The translations under genes were made by a program, and so were the position numbers. Positions 11,901-19,682 of a DNA stretch of 21,772 nt are shown in pieces. Location of the stretch: NCBI GenBank assembly GCA_036897095.1, contig JAYMSP010002953.1, positions 1 to 21,772 of the forward strand, read 5' to 3'. Within the stretch, counting starts at the first letter, position 1, and every line of letters begins with the position of its first letter. The stretch comes from Plantago elongata (lineage: Eukaryota; Streptophyta; Magnoliopsida; Lamiales; Plantaginaceae). A model generated the notes under the pieces. That model saw only the letters and a program-made list of their open reading frames with translations. It had not been told where the DNA came from and ran no database searches.

Positions 11901-14843
11901 TTAGGTAAGATTATATCCTAACTAGAAGTGTATCCTTGCACCATCACAAAATGATTAGGGAAGAAACTATAAAATGCAAAAGTATGAATTGAAAAACCAA
12001 CAATGTCTATGCAAACATATGTACCCATGATCTTTTATGCAAGAGAAGTAAAATACTCCCTCCGCCCCGGATTAAATTACCCAGGGGGCACTTAGGAAGC
12101 CATAATGATAATATTTTAGGGCCGGACAAAAGTTTTATGGAAAAAAAATGAATAAAGCAGGAGAGATGGTAATAAAGTGGTAAAATAAAGTAGGAAAGAG
12201 CTTGAATAAATTAGGAGAAATAGTGAATAAAGTATGATAGATAGTAAATAAAGTAAGAGAGAGATTGTCCATTAAGGGAATGGGTAATTGAATTTGGGAC
12301 GGAGTGAGTAAAATGCAAGACAAGTAATGTCAAACATATTATTCAATATTCATAACCCTTTGACGTCCAAATAAAAATGTCTACACGAACCACAATGATG
12401 TCGTGCCTTCAAAATTTTATGAAATCGCTACTATCTTTTCTACTAATATTCTTTGTCCATATTTGGTCCACAAACAAGTTATCAACTATGGAATTAAAAG
12501 TCACAAGCAGTTATGCACGAAAATGTGTGATAATACAACCAAAATTGACATATCATTTATCGAAATTAAGTTTCCACAACTCTTCACGGTGTCCCTAGTT
12601 AGTAAATTGGGAAAAATTCGAAAAAGGTAACATAAGATGTGAGTGTGACACTTCCTGTTTTGGTAACTTAAGTTGTTACAGTCCACTTTTGGCACCTTAG
12701 GATGTAACATTGTCCAAATACATTACCCATGTGACATGTGGCAACTCAATTATGCGATACATGCCACTTGGCAATTCTATAATTTTTATGGGAAAAATTG
12801 TAATTATTGTAGTCAATTTCAATTGAATTACATTGTTTGAAAGAATTATGAACTAACTCCATTCTTTCAATATCATTTTCAAATATCAACAAATTACAAA
12901 AATTAAATTAAAAATAAATAAAAAGGTTACAAAAATAAAAGGTGGAGCTTGGAAGTTCATGCCCCATCCATTAGCTGCCATGGAAGCTCCACAACCACAG
13001 AGCTTCAAATTTATACCACATGCATTAATTAGACAACCTTTCAATTTTCCTCTCAAAGGAAACTATAATCTGGCAGACAAAGAAGAAATTTGAAATAAGA
13101 ACCTGTGATATATCCAGTACAAAAGGTTGACTTCATAGCTACATGACTTTTCTCAATTAATATCAAACTCCTCACAGGTTCTATTTATAGCAGCCCTCAT
13201 GAATAGCTTTACAAACTTCCAGATCTGGCTGCCAAAGGAAGAAAGCTTCCACGGCCATGGAAGCTTTCTCTTTAATGGTGATTATATCTATTTTTATTTT
13301 TGTTATTATGCATATCAAATTTTAAAAGTAAACTTTTGAACATTTTACTAAAACTGGATCTATTTGAAATTAATCTAATTCTACTGTATGTACATTTTAG
13401 TCCAATGTAATTCTGTATTTTGCAAAGTAATATGTGTCCTCAATTAAGCCGCCACGTGTCACATGTACTTATATTGGACAATATTGCATCCTAAGTATCA
13501 AATTGGATTGTAAGTTGTAACAACTAAATGTACCTAAACCGGAAGCATGACAACCTTAATATACCATTTTCGGATTCCCCCCCCCCCCCCCCCCCCCACA
13601 CCACCCCCCCGTCCAACAAGTCAATTCCTCATTCTACTCAGTCAAAACTCAATCACCACTCAATTCTACCGAATGTAATAGAGACTAAATCGAAGCTCTC
13701 TTACAAAATCCCACAAAGCTCAAAGAGCAGGAAAAGACAGTTAAACAATCCTGGCCGACTAAATCGAACTAATGTTAATTTTAAAATGTAAAAACTATCA
13801 GTAAATTAACAAAATTAAGTTCAACACAATAACTGAAACACACATACTAAATATAGTAACTAACTCTTCCAAAACTGCAACCAAAATGATATTCAAACAT
13901 AGACAATGAAATCAACTGAACAACTAGTCATGAAAACTCAAATTTATACTACTTTTATTGAACTCTCCCCCAAAATGCAGCAGAGGATAAATAAAATATT
14001 CCTCGCAAAACCGCTTGCAGCTCACACCCAAATACAGAGACAAACAATTTAATAAAATTTAACAAACATGATAATAAAATGTCTTAACTCTGAGTGAACT
14101 GATTGAAACTAAATCCAATACTATCAGAACAGCAGAAACATAGAAGTAATCAACTCTTTCAAACTAATGACAAAGCCAAAATTGAAACACAATAACTTGA
14201 ATAAACCGAACAGCTAAACACAATCACCATGGCAAGTCATTCTCATATCATCACATCAATCCAGCACCCAATCACCACAAAACTCAACATACAGGTATAG
14301 TATAATACGAAGATATAAATGTAATATAGACTAAGGCAAATCTCCAAACCAATACAAATAATCTAGTTAATCAAATTGAATGATAAAATTCAGTTCCACA
14401 CTAGTTATATAACTAAAATGAAAACGAAACTGAAAGACAGTAAATGAATCAACAAAACAGGTAATCATGAATAGAAGTACCGCAGGAGAGGGAGATCTAT
14501 TGGGCTTGGTAACGGAAACACCGGAAAAACCATTAGCGGAGTCAGTCCTATGATGACCGGAGAAGGAGGTAGAATTAGCAAATCGGAAACCTAGATCATC
14601 ATCATCTTCATCATCATCGTCGTCATCATTGTTGGACTTGATCGCCATGACCTTGGCGAGGCGCTGGGCAGCAGCCTTGGCGGCAACATTCTGCGTGCGT
14701 TTAATACTGGACATTCCGGTAGCTGGCGGAGGGAGCCTGGAGCGAGGATGAGCCGGAGAACCGGCCGGAGAAGAGGAAGCGGTGCTGGATCCGCCGCTCC
14801 ATTGGCGAGCGTAGACCGGACTCTCGGTCCTGTTCCGGTTCAT
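5971..14843 (-). CDS. SCD2: SCD2-like coiled-coil protein, 17 exons, 551 aa
   Basis: The product resembles plant STOMATAL CYTOKINESIS DEFECTIVE 2. In Arabidopsis SCD2 acts with SCD1 in clathrin-linked trafficking, exocytosis and cytokinesis. Exons, 5' to 3' on the minus strand: 14843-14481, 11086-10905, 10158-10086, 9969-9928, 9790-9728, 9423-9374, 9304-9277, 9158-9084, 8991-8881, 8786-8726, 8478-8365, 8255-8137, 7983-7917, 7532-7506, 7302-7262, 7030-6904, 6083-5971. All introns are GT-AG, phases agree, and the total is 1656 bp with TGA at 5973-5971. Residues 1-45 are Ser/Pro/Arg-rich, with SPVYARQWS near residue 8. [16 protein letters not shown] is at 52-67, an Asp/Glu run at 73-83 is followed by LGFRF, and a charged helical coiled coil spans about 200-335. 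Conserved C-terminal blocks include [55 protein letters not shown] and [11 protein letters not shown]. The length is close to the Arabidopsis protein. No break or missing exon is visible. The family name is from recall of the motifs. Confidence 0.92.
6084..6903 (-). other. SCD2 intron 16
   Basis: This 820-bp GT-AG intron separates ...DAVDG from the last exon. It holds a 16-base A run on the + strand (6267-6282). I see no transposon ends, RNA gene or convincing open frame. The frames that cross its edges are shadows of exon sequence. Confidence 0.8.
7533..7916 (-). other. SCD2 intron 13
   Basis: This 384-bp GT-AG intron is AT-rich. Apart from splice signals I see nothing in it. The next exon (7532-7506) is only 27 bp long, a microexon that keeps phase on both sides. 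Confidence 0.8.
9424..9727 (-). other. SCD2 intron 5
   Basis: This 304-bp GT-AG intron lies within the coiled-coil coding part, between exons 5 and 6. No further feature is seen. Confidence 0.8.
10159..10904 (-). other. SCD2 intron 2
   Basis: This 746-bp GT-AG intron has A-rich stretches around 10620-10800. The word ATGTCAGAACAG occurs twice (near 10820 and 10870), about 50 bases apart. No mobile-element ends or coding signal could be supported. Confidence 0.75.
11087..12055 (-). other. SCD2 intron 1, 3' third
   Basis: This is the acceptor-proximal part of the 3394-bp first intron (11087-14480). Between about 11400 and 11900 it differs in character from the rest, with moderately GC-rich words (GGGTTCGGGATGAGTGCCCGT on the minus strand; GGTCAGGGTAGGGTTGAG on the + strand). 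These resemble diffuse plant repeats. An 84-codon minus-strand frame at 11396-11650 shows no family I recognise. I suspect an old unclassified repeat but cannot fix its ends. Confidence 0.4.
12056..12308. mobile_element. Stowaway-type MITE (Tc1/mariner-derived)
   Basis: The left end reads CTCCCTCCGCCCCGGATTAAAT. The right end, read on the other strand, is CTCACTCCGTCCCAAATTCAAT. Both match the CTCCCTCCGTCCC terminus of plant Stowaway elements. A TA dinucleotide flanks each side (12054-12055 and 12309-12310), the expected target duplication. The element is 253 bp with no coding capacity and an interior full of repeated GAATAAA/TAAAGTA words. It sits in SCD2 intron 1, where splicing removes it. 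A mariner transposase acting in trans would have moved it. Confidence 0.9.
12609..13579. mobile_element. Non-autonomous Mutator-like element with long terminal inverted repeats
   Basis: The left end (12609-about 12745) and right end (about 13441-13579) are inverted copies of each other. The left starts GGGAAAAATTCGAAAAAGGTA and the right, inverted, starts GGGGAATCCGAAAATGGTA. They continue in step through TTAGTTGTTACA, CCTTAGGATG and ATTGTCC to CATGTGACA.GTGGC. Long inverted repeats starting GGGAAAATT..AAAA fit plant Mutator-like elements. The ~690-bp interior has no transposase. A 9-bp target duplication could not be confirmed because the right end runs into a C tract. The element lies in SCD2 intron 1. 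Confidence 0.75.
12979..13190 (-). promoter_or_regulatory. Promoter-like and start-codon-like cargo inside the Mutator-like element
   Basis: On the minus strand a strong TATA box (CTATAAATAG, 13190-13181) is followed about 200 bases later by an ATG (12981) in a good plant context (CTTCCATGGC), starting [14 protein letters not shown]. This order resembles the 5' end of a host gene carried inside the element, as in Pack-MULEs. The frame loses any gene-like character soon after. Nothing shows that it is expressed, and the donor gene is not recognised. Confidence 0.3.
13577..13597. repeat. 21-base C homopolymer
   Basis: A run of 21 C sits exactly at the right end of the Mutator-like element and is followed by ACACCACCCCCCC. 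It may have grown from the terminal CCC of the inverted repeat. Assembly or read errors are common at such runs, so the length is uncertain. Confidence 0.8.
13598..14480 (-). other. SCD2 intron 1, donor-proximal part
   Basis: This is AT-rich sequence between the C tract and the intron 1 donor (GT at 14480-14479). The 87-codon frame at 13528-13791 is low-complexity and shaped by the C tract. No promoter, RNA gene or transposon end was seen. Confidence 0.7.
14598..14632 (-). repeat. GAT/GAC-rich trinucleotide run in SCD2 exon 1
   Basis: A stretch of GAT, GAC and GAA codons encodes the Asp/Glu run at residues 73-83 of the SCD2-like protein. Such tracts vary in length between alleles without shifting the frame. 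Confidence 0.7.
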
Positions 14844-15200
14844 CGAATCGTAGATTTGTTTGGCTGGCTATAAATGGGTGGGTGTTTGTTGTGAAACAAA
14901 ACAGCACAGCACAGCACAGCTACCTGGATTTGAGGAGGATAGATTTCTCAGTCAGTCAGTGATTGACTGGAAAATGAAGAGAATTGAATCTCAGTTGAAA
15001 GGAGGAGAAAGAAAGACTATTGATTCATTGATTTTGGTGAATCAATTTTTCAGATGTTTATGGGTTGGGATTGTGATGATGATTACTGGTTGGGTTTTGT
15101 TGTTGATGATGAGTAGGCGTGTTAAATCGATTTCCGTTGTAATTGCCTTTACATGCCAAACTTTTTGAATTAAGAAAATATATAATACGTAATTAAAAAT
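14844..15200 (-). promoter_or_regulatory. SCD2 5' leader and promoter region
   Basis: Upstream of the SCD2 ATG (14843) the minus strand is pyrimidine-rich around 14955-15020 (CTTTCTTTCTCCTCC). This is common in plant 5' leaders. A 5-bp microsatellite, (ACAGC)4, lies at 14901-14920. The TATAAA at 14873 is oriented for the + strand and is only about 30 bases from the ATG, so it is unlikely to serve SCD2. No convincing minus-strand TATA box was found. The transcription start is not determinable. Confidence 0.4.
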
Positions 15201-15390
15201 AAATGTGAGATAGAAAAGTACATAATAATTATATTATTTAAATGTGAGATAGAAAAGTACATAATAATTATTTAATAATATGTAACTTAAAAATGTATTG
15301 TATTATGAAATTACTTTCATAAATATGAATTATTTAATAATGTGTAGTTTAAAAATGAATTGTATTATGAAATTATTTTTATAAATAGAA
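15201..15390. repeat. Two short tandem duplications, AT-rich
   Basis: A 30-base word starting AAATGTGAGATAGAAAAG occurs at 15201 and 15240 (period 39). Next, a unit starting ATTATTTAATAAT occurs at 15267 and 15329 (period 62), with several differences between copies. The block is non-coding and lies between SCD2 and the tRNA-like sequence. Confidence 0.8.
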
Positions 15391-15464
15391 AATTATTTCA
15401 CGTTGATGAGTTTCATTTCTATCGAGACGGAACGAGTATTGTTTATGAGATTTATGAACAACAA

Positions 15465-15532
15465 GATCATTGTAGTATAGTGGTAAGTATTTCTGCCTTT
15501 GTTTGTCATCGGGTTCAATCCTCAACAGTGGC
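15465..15532 (+). tRNA. Degenerate tRNA-Asp-like sequence (pseudogene or SINE head)
   Basis: The 5' half follows plant tRNA-Asp(GUC) closely: TTGTAGTATAGTGGTAAGTAT, including the A box TAGTATAGTGG at 15473-15483. The B box GGTTCAATCC is intact at 15512-15521. The acceptor ends (ATCATTG and CAGTGGC) still pair with wobbles and one mismatch. The anticodon arm region is about 4 bases shorter than in tRNA-Asp, and the CCTGTCACGC loop is not preserved. A T5 run (15536-15540) follows, as in Pol III terminators. It is most likely a tRNA pseudogene or the head of a tRNA-derived SINE. A functional tRNA is unlikely. Confidence 0.5.
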
Positions 15533-15572
15533 GTATTTTTGCAAATTTTACCCCCTCTTCTTCCCAAATTCC

Positions 15573-15657
15573 TTGCGTTTTTAATTCTCTTTCAATCCGT
15601 ATTTTTTGGCTTTTTTTCTCTTCTTTCCAATTGCGTTTTTAATTCTCTTTCAATCCG
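15573..15657. repeat. Direct repeat of a 27-base word, period 58
   Basis: A 27-base word (TTGCGTTTTTAATTCTCTTT followed by CAATCCG) occurs identically at 15573-15599 and 15631-15657. The sequence between is T-rich. No function can be assigned. Confidence 0.9.
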
Positions 15658-15669
15658 CTTCTTAAGTGA

Positions 15670-15871
15670 ATCACTAATAATATATTATAATGAGTTAAAG
15701 ATATTTAATAATAATTATATGAGTGTAATGTTTTTAGTGGAGGGAAAAAGATAAAGAACATTAGATTGGGATCACTAATAATATGTTATAACGAGTTAAA
15801 GATATTTAATAATAATTATATGAGTGTAATGTTTTTAGTGAAGGGGAAAAGATAAAGAACATTAGATTGGG
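15670..15871. repeat. 101-bp tandem duplication, two copies
   Basis: Two copies of a 101-bp unit lie head to tail at 15670-15770 and 15771-15871. Each starts ATCACTAATAATAT and ends AACATTAGATTGGG. They differ at only a few positions, so the duplication is recent. The unit is AT-rich and non-coding. Confidence 0.95.
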
Positions 15872-16437
15872 ATTTGAGTGTCGTGGGAATTAACAGAAAC
15901 ATTATTACACAACTTGGTTGTGGATCACTATGATCATTGGGGGACAACGAAGTGCAGCTCAGCTGTAAAAGCCACTTTCCCTCCAACCAATAGATTTGAA
16001 TTCGAGTCACGTTTAACCGTTTATAAAAAGAATAAATCTTAGTCACTTGCGCATGTTTGGGTGCATGTTATGAAAATTTAAAACTAACATTTTACTTAGA
16101 ATGCATATCATTGACATTTTGTGATCTTTATTGCTAACAAATCAGTTGTAACAAATTCGTTTAATCTGCATAAGAAAAATATTGAGCCAAGGTAATACCA
16201 GAAAGTTATACATTAGTAAAACAAGCACATCATGTTCAACAAGACCAGCAAAAGAATTCCTGCATAGCAAGAAAACATAAGCATCCAATTCCATTGATGT
16301 TGAATGAATGAAATGAGAATGAAACATAGTACAAACCTATTCAAAACGAAAACCGTGAAATAAACTCATTATATTTTCAAATTAGCCTACAACGATTTCT
16401 CAGGCTTTGATCTGTTTTCGTCGTTGTTCCTGCAGGA
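15872..16437 (-). other. ACP 3' flank, including its probable 3' UTR
   Basis: No separate gene is seen. The minus strand downstream of the ACP stop should hold the 3' UTR. One AATAAA on that strand lies at 16132-16127, about 306 bases past the stop, and is a possible poly(A) signal. Other frames here are short and unremarkable. Confidence 0.45.
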
Positions 16438-17893
16438 TCAAGCTTTTCCATCGCTGTCTGCAGCCTTCGCACAAAGCTTGTCAATCAAATCAGCTGCTTC
16501 TTGGATCGTCGTTATGCTTTCTGAATTCTCCTCTTCCACACTGATGTCGAACTGTTCTTCTAGCCCCATAACAATTTCCACCTGTTTCACCAACAACAAA
16601 ATCACTCCTTATGATCACAATGTGATAGAAACCGAAATGTAGTGCTTATCAGTTTTCCCCGGGGCCTCAGTTTCACCAACTAGACCAGTATTCGTAGCTG
16701 ATTGATCAGTCGACATTGTACAAAAGTTTCAACAAAACTAAGCAGATTTTTTTTTCCAGCTTCACCTACTAAACTGGTTTTTCTTGTAACCAAATGATCA
16801 ACTAAGACTTCAAAGATGCCATAATAAACAGGATTTTTGGGGGACTTAGTTTCGCCAGCCAAACTAGGCTTCATAGATGATTGATCAGCCAACATTTCAA
16901 ATTAATATGTTCTGTAATTATGTTAACAAAAAAGAATTGTTATCTCTCGGTAAAAGAAAGGCATGGACTTTCCTTCAAGAAATCGGCTTGCCTAAGTGTA
17001 GGTTAAGCATAAGTGAGTTGAGAGTAAATTTCAGCTTACAGTGTCAAGGGAATCGGCACCAAGTTCTGTGAACTTAGTCTGAGGGGTAAGTTCAGTCTCA
17101 GCAGATAAAGCCAGCTGCTTCTTCACAATTTCCTTCACCTTCTCCATTGTTTCCGGCTTAGCCTGTACATCACACGTGTTAGAGATTTATCTCATAAAAT
17201 TTTACTTGTACTAGTAGAAACAAATTTTAGCAATGTGGGTACACCTAACATACCGCACAGATATGGAGGCGCGAGGTTCTAAAGCCTCTGGTGCTTGTCC
17301 ATCCCAAAGAAACCAAACCCGAACTTCTACCAATTGTCTGCATTATCAAGATAATGTTGGATTTCGTTGCACGTAAAAAAGAGAGTAATTTACTGTGATT
17401 GTGAAGTACTAAATTACATAACAATAATATGAACCAAACAAAAAAGAACTTGCATTGGTTAAACTACTGTATGTTTAGTGTAAACTGTTCTATCGGTATG
17501 CAAATCTTCATTCTAGCTAGCATTTCACACCCCTAAATCTTATTACTGACTCCGCCTCTGCTAAGTTATATCCCATTTCACTATTACTAGCTCCTCGTAA
17601 ACTAACCATGACAAAGAATATTGTAGCAAAGTATACAGAACATTAAAGAAACCAATGTAATTATTCCCTACGTACCAAACCAGAAAAAGGAAGTTCCATG
17701 TTAACTAGTAGTGATTCGCGCTCCAAACTCTATATATATTGCTGGTCCGCCTAGTATTATAAACATATACAATGTGTAAGAATGTGAGAAAATATACAGA
17801 AGAACTGAAGACAGTGTTAACCTGGCTATTGGTTCTAGCAGACGACTCGACCGGTGTTGTAAATCTAATGCAGGTAGCTGAAACAGACGCCAT
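16438..17893 (-). CDS. ACP: Acyl carrier protein, plastid precursor, 4 exons, 140 aa
   Basis: The product carries growing acyl chains as thioesters on 4'-phosphopantetheine during type II fatty-acid synthesis in the plastid stroma. Exons on the minus strand: 17893-17822, 17337-17254, 17162-17040 and 16581-16438. All introns are GT-AG and phase 0; the total is 423 bp with TGA at 16440-16438. Residues 1-52 form a Ser/Thr/Arg-rich, acid-poor transit peptide ending near HICA. The mature protein starts around [10 protein letters not shown] (53). The attachment site DSLDT has Ser90 (codon 17051-17049) and is followed by [11 protein letters not shown], the SVEEEN acidic helix region and [14 protein letters not shown]. 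The three-intron pattern, with introns inside the transit peptide, at the maturation site and just after DSLDT, is typical of plant plastid ACP genes. No defect is seen. Which ACP paralogue it is cannot be told. Confidence 0.95.
16665..16900 (-). repeat. Three diverged copies of a protein-like repeat in ACP intron 3
   Basis: Three related ~58-bp blocks lie at 16665-16723, 16757-16814 and 16843-16900, spaced 92 and 86 bp apart. Read on the minus strand, each contains a pattern like (T/A)DQS..(K/N)..L.GE, for example [15 protein letters not shown] and [15 protein letters not shown]; the middle copy is more worn. They lie wholly within the 458-bp third intron of ACP. They may descend from a tandemly repeated coding sequence. 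Confidence 0.55.
17338..17821 (-). other. ACP intron 1
   Basis: This 484-bp GT-AG intron separates ATG exon 1 from the second transit-peptide exon. It is AT-rich. I see no transposon ends or other feature in it. Confidence 0.85.
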
Positions 17894-18690
17894 TGAAACC
17901 TCTCAAGTAATAGAAACTTGTTCAATCTTCAACTTTTTCAAGACTTGGATAATGTGAAGTTGTAAGGGAACTAAAGGACTTAGCTAGATTTGTTGGAAGT
18001 ATTAGCTGAGTAGGGAAAAGTGGAAGAAAAAAGTTGGCATGATAGTGAAACAATAGAGACACATTGAGTGGTGAATGTTCACTTACCTATCCAAACTATC
18101 TCATATTTGCTCGTCAACTTGGATTTCAGTATTTTTAGTAGGACCACTATGTCTAGCAAATTAAATTGCTAAAAGAAAATAAGCCTTGTGAGCGTGAAAA
18201 ACGGTGAGAAAAAATTCTACACAAATACCCTTTGAAATTAAATATTACAAAAAAGGACCTGATACAGTGTTGTAACGTAACATGTTCTGTGTTAATATAA
18301 TGATTTAACTCAGGGAGTTATATTTTAATATAATGTTATAACGTAGAGGGTCTCTCCTTTGTGATAAAATTTAGAGAGGGTGTTAAGGCTAAGGATGAAG
18401 ACTCATAAGTTTAATATAATTCTAGTCTAATAGCACTTCAAGTCCTAATAGTCTTTTGTATGTAGGATATGATTAAGAATATGTTAGCAATATTTGTCAG
18501 TATTTTGATCACTCAATATAATGACTTATCCTAGTTTTGAAAGGTGTTTAGCATTATTAGTTCACTTGAACATTGTAAAAGAAGAAAAACATCAAGTATG
18601 GTAGATTCTTAGAAACCTTGTAATAAGATGTTAGGTCTCTAAATGTAATTTTTAATTAGTTCGAAGAAGACCAAGTAGGAGGCATCCAAA
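17894..18690 (-). other. ACP 5' leader, promoter side and gene-free DNA
   Basis: The first ~100 bases above the ACP ATG are a likely leader with CTT/TTC words. No clear TATA box is placed correctly on the minus strand. From about 18200 on I see AT-rich sequence with no coding signal, RNA gene or clear repeat. Confidence 0.4.
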
Positions 18691-18696
18691 CAAAGT

Positions 18697-19230
18697 GTTG
18701 AGGTAAAAGCCCCAACCCTCGGGTATAGCGAAAAAGCCTAGGGAAATCTCTAAGTCTAAAAGGTTATGCAAAGGTTTTCTTCCACTTCGAGCTCTGACCG
18801 TTCCAAAGACGACGATGCACAAGTGGCTAGAGTGGGGGCGGGGTTTAGAACCTTTAGATCCGGCTTGCCTAGGATCAAGCCGGTTATGAGACTTTACTCG
18901 AGAGTGATTATGAATCTACTCTGTAAAAATGAAGGTTTAAAATATATGGTAAGATGAGAAGATCAAATGAACTTGTTGATTTACCTAGGGAAAGTGTGTA
19001 CTATTTATAAAGATTATTCCCCATTTAAGGGTAGACCTCTTGGATTGTGCCAAGTGTAGGGTTAAGATTAAGCCAACAAGCCTTTAATTAAGCCCATGGA
19101 CCACAGTGTAGTCATAACCCATCTCCCATTTGGGCCTCAAAGTTAGATTAGTCATTTTTTAGGACTTTTAAGGGCATTCTCGTCTTCCCACATGGAGTAG
19201 CATCCGAGGGTTACGTTCCGGACCGTCACA
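18697..19230 (-). repeat. Minus-strand LTR-like block
   Basis: Read on the minus strand, the block opens TGTGACGGTCCGGAACG, a start common in plant LTRs. A TATA box (CTTTATAAATAG, about 19015-19004) follows about 215 bases in. A strong hairpin lies 120-145 bases past it, and the block may end at CCTCAACA (18697). The order U3, TATA, structured leader fits an LTR. The ends are not proven: no target-site duplication was found, and no internal coding region adjoins. Confidence 0.4.
18860..18883. other. Perfect 8-bp stem hairpin, loop 8
   Basis: CCGGCTTG (18860-18867) and CAAGCCGG (18876-18883) pair perfectly around an 8-base loop, itself the palindrome-like CCTAGGAT. It lies downstream of the minus-strand TATA box, where an LTR transcript leader would run. 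Confidence 0.7.
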
Positions 19231-19440
19231 TCCGGACCTGGTTAAGCCCTCTCCTATTGACATGCTATGATCTACTTCACTTGGTTTTCTTTAGGTCCGG
19301 ATAGACTCATATGTGTTGGTCGTCCGGACCTGCTTCCTTTCGGATATAGCACTTTGATTCGAATATCCTTATCACGATGTTCTTATTCATTTCGATCTGG
19401 TTTGACCTCGGATGGCCTTTGACTCGGGACCTTGGCCTTG
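19190..19440. repeat. Cluster of TCCGGA/GTCCGGAC palindromes
   Basis: Within about 150 bases TCCGGA occurs five times, near 19216, 19230, 19296, 19321 and, as the variant TTCGGA, 19338. The full 8-base palindrome GTCCGGAC is at about 19321. The same word recurs at 21716. Bases 19231-19440 otherwise hold no gene. This may be LTR or element-specific sequence. Confidence 0.6.
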
Positions 19441-19657
19441 GATTACCGTGAAGGATCCAATCGTGAGACATCCAAATAACGGATTTGACATATTACCGTA
19501 TCGATATATGTCCCCTTAGTTTTCAAGTATATTAGTAGGAGATAGTTGGGAAATATAGAAGAAGAAGTCTTCCGTTCTATCCGTTCCATGAGAAAAAATA
19601 AATCCAGGTCTATCCGTCTATGGTTCTTGAAGTTCTTTTGAGAGTATCTCTCTCCTA

Positions 19658-19680
19658 CCCCCCCCCCCCCCTTTTTTTTT
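19658..19680. repeat. C14-T9 homopolymer pair
   Basis: Fourteen C (19658-19671) are followed by nine T (19672-19680). Two minus-strand open frames pass through this tract only because of its low complexity. Assembly length may be unreliable here. Confidence 0.8.
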
Positions 19681-19682
19681 CC

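Noticed and set aside
12056..12308. Possible microRNA precursor from the inverted-repeat MITE
   Set aside because: Pairing is limited to the terminal ~25 bases and the interior is not self-complementary along its length.
13528..13791. 87-codon + strand frame with a proline run
   Set aside because: The Pro run is the C21 tract translated; the rest has low-complexity composition and lies in an SCD2 intron.
14367..14480. Extension of the SCD2 first frame past residue 121
   Set aside because: The extra residues are intron translation. A GT donor at 14480-14479 and the phase-matched exon at 11086 give the expected protein continuation.
14860..15168. 102-codon + strand frame after a TATAAA-like site, opposite the SCD2 leader
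   Set aside because: No family resemblance; it overlaps the SCD2 5' leader in antisense, and the TATAAA lies inside the frame rather than upstream of it. Treated as a chance frame.
15201..15871. CRISPR-like array
   Set aside because: Each repeat type occurs only twice with a different period. This is tandem duplication in a plant nuclear sequence, not a repeat-spacer array.
17772..17957. 61-codon + strand frame
   Set aside because: It is antisense to ACP exon 1 and its leader.
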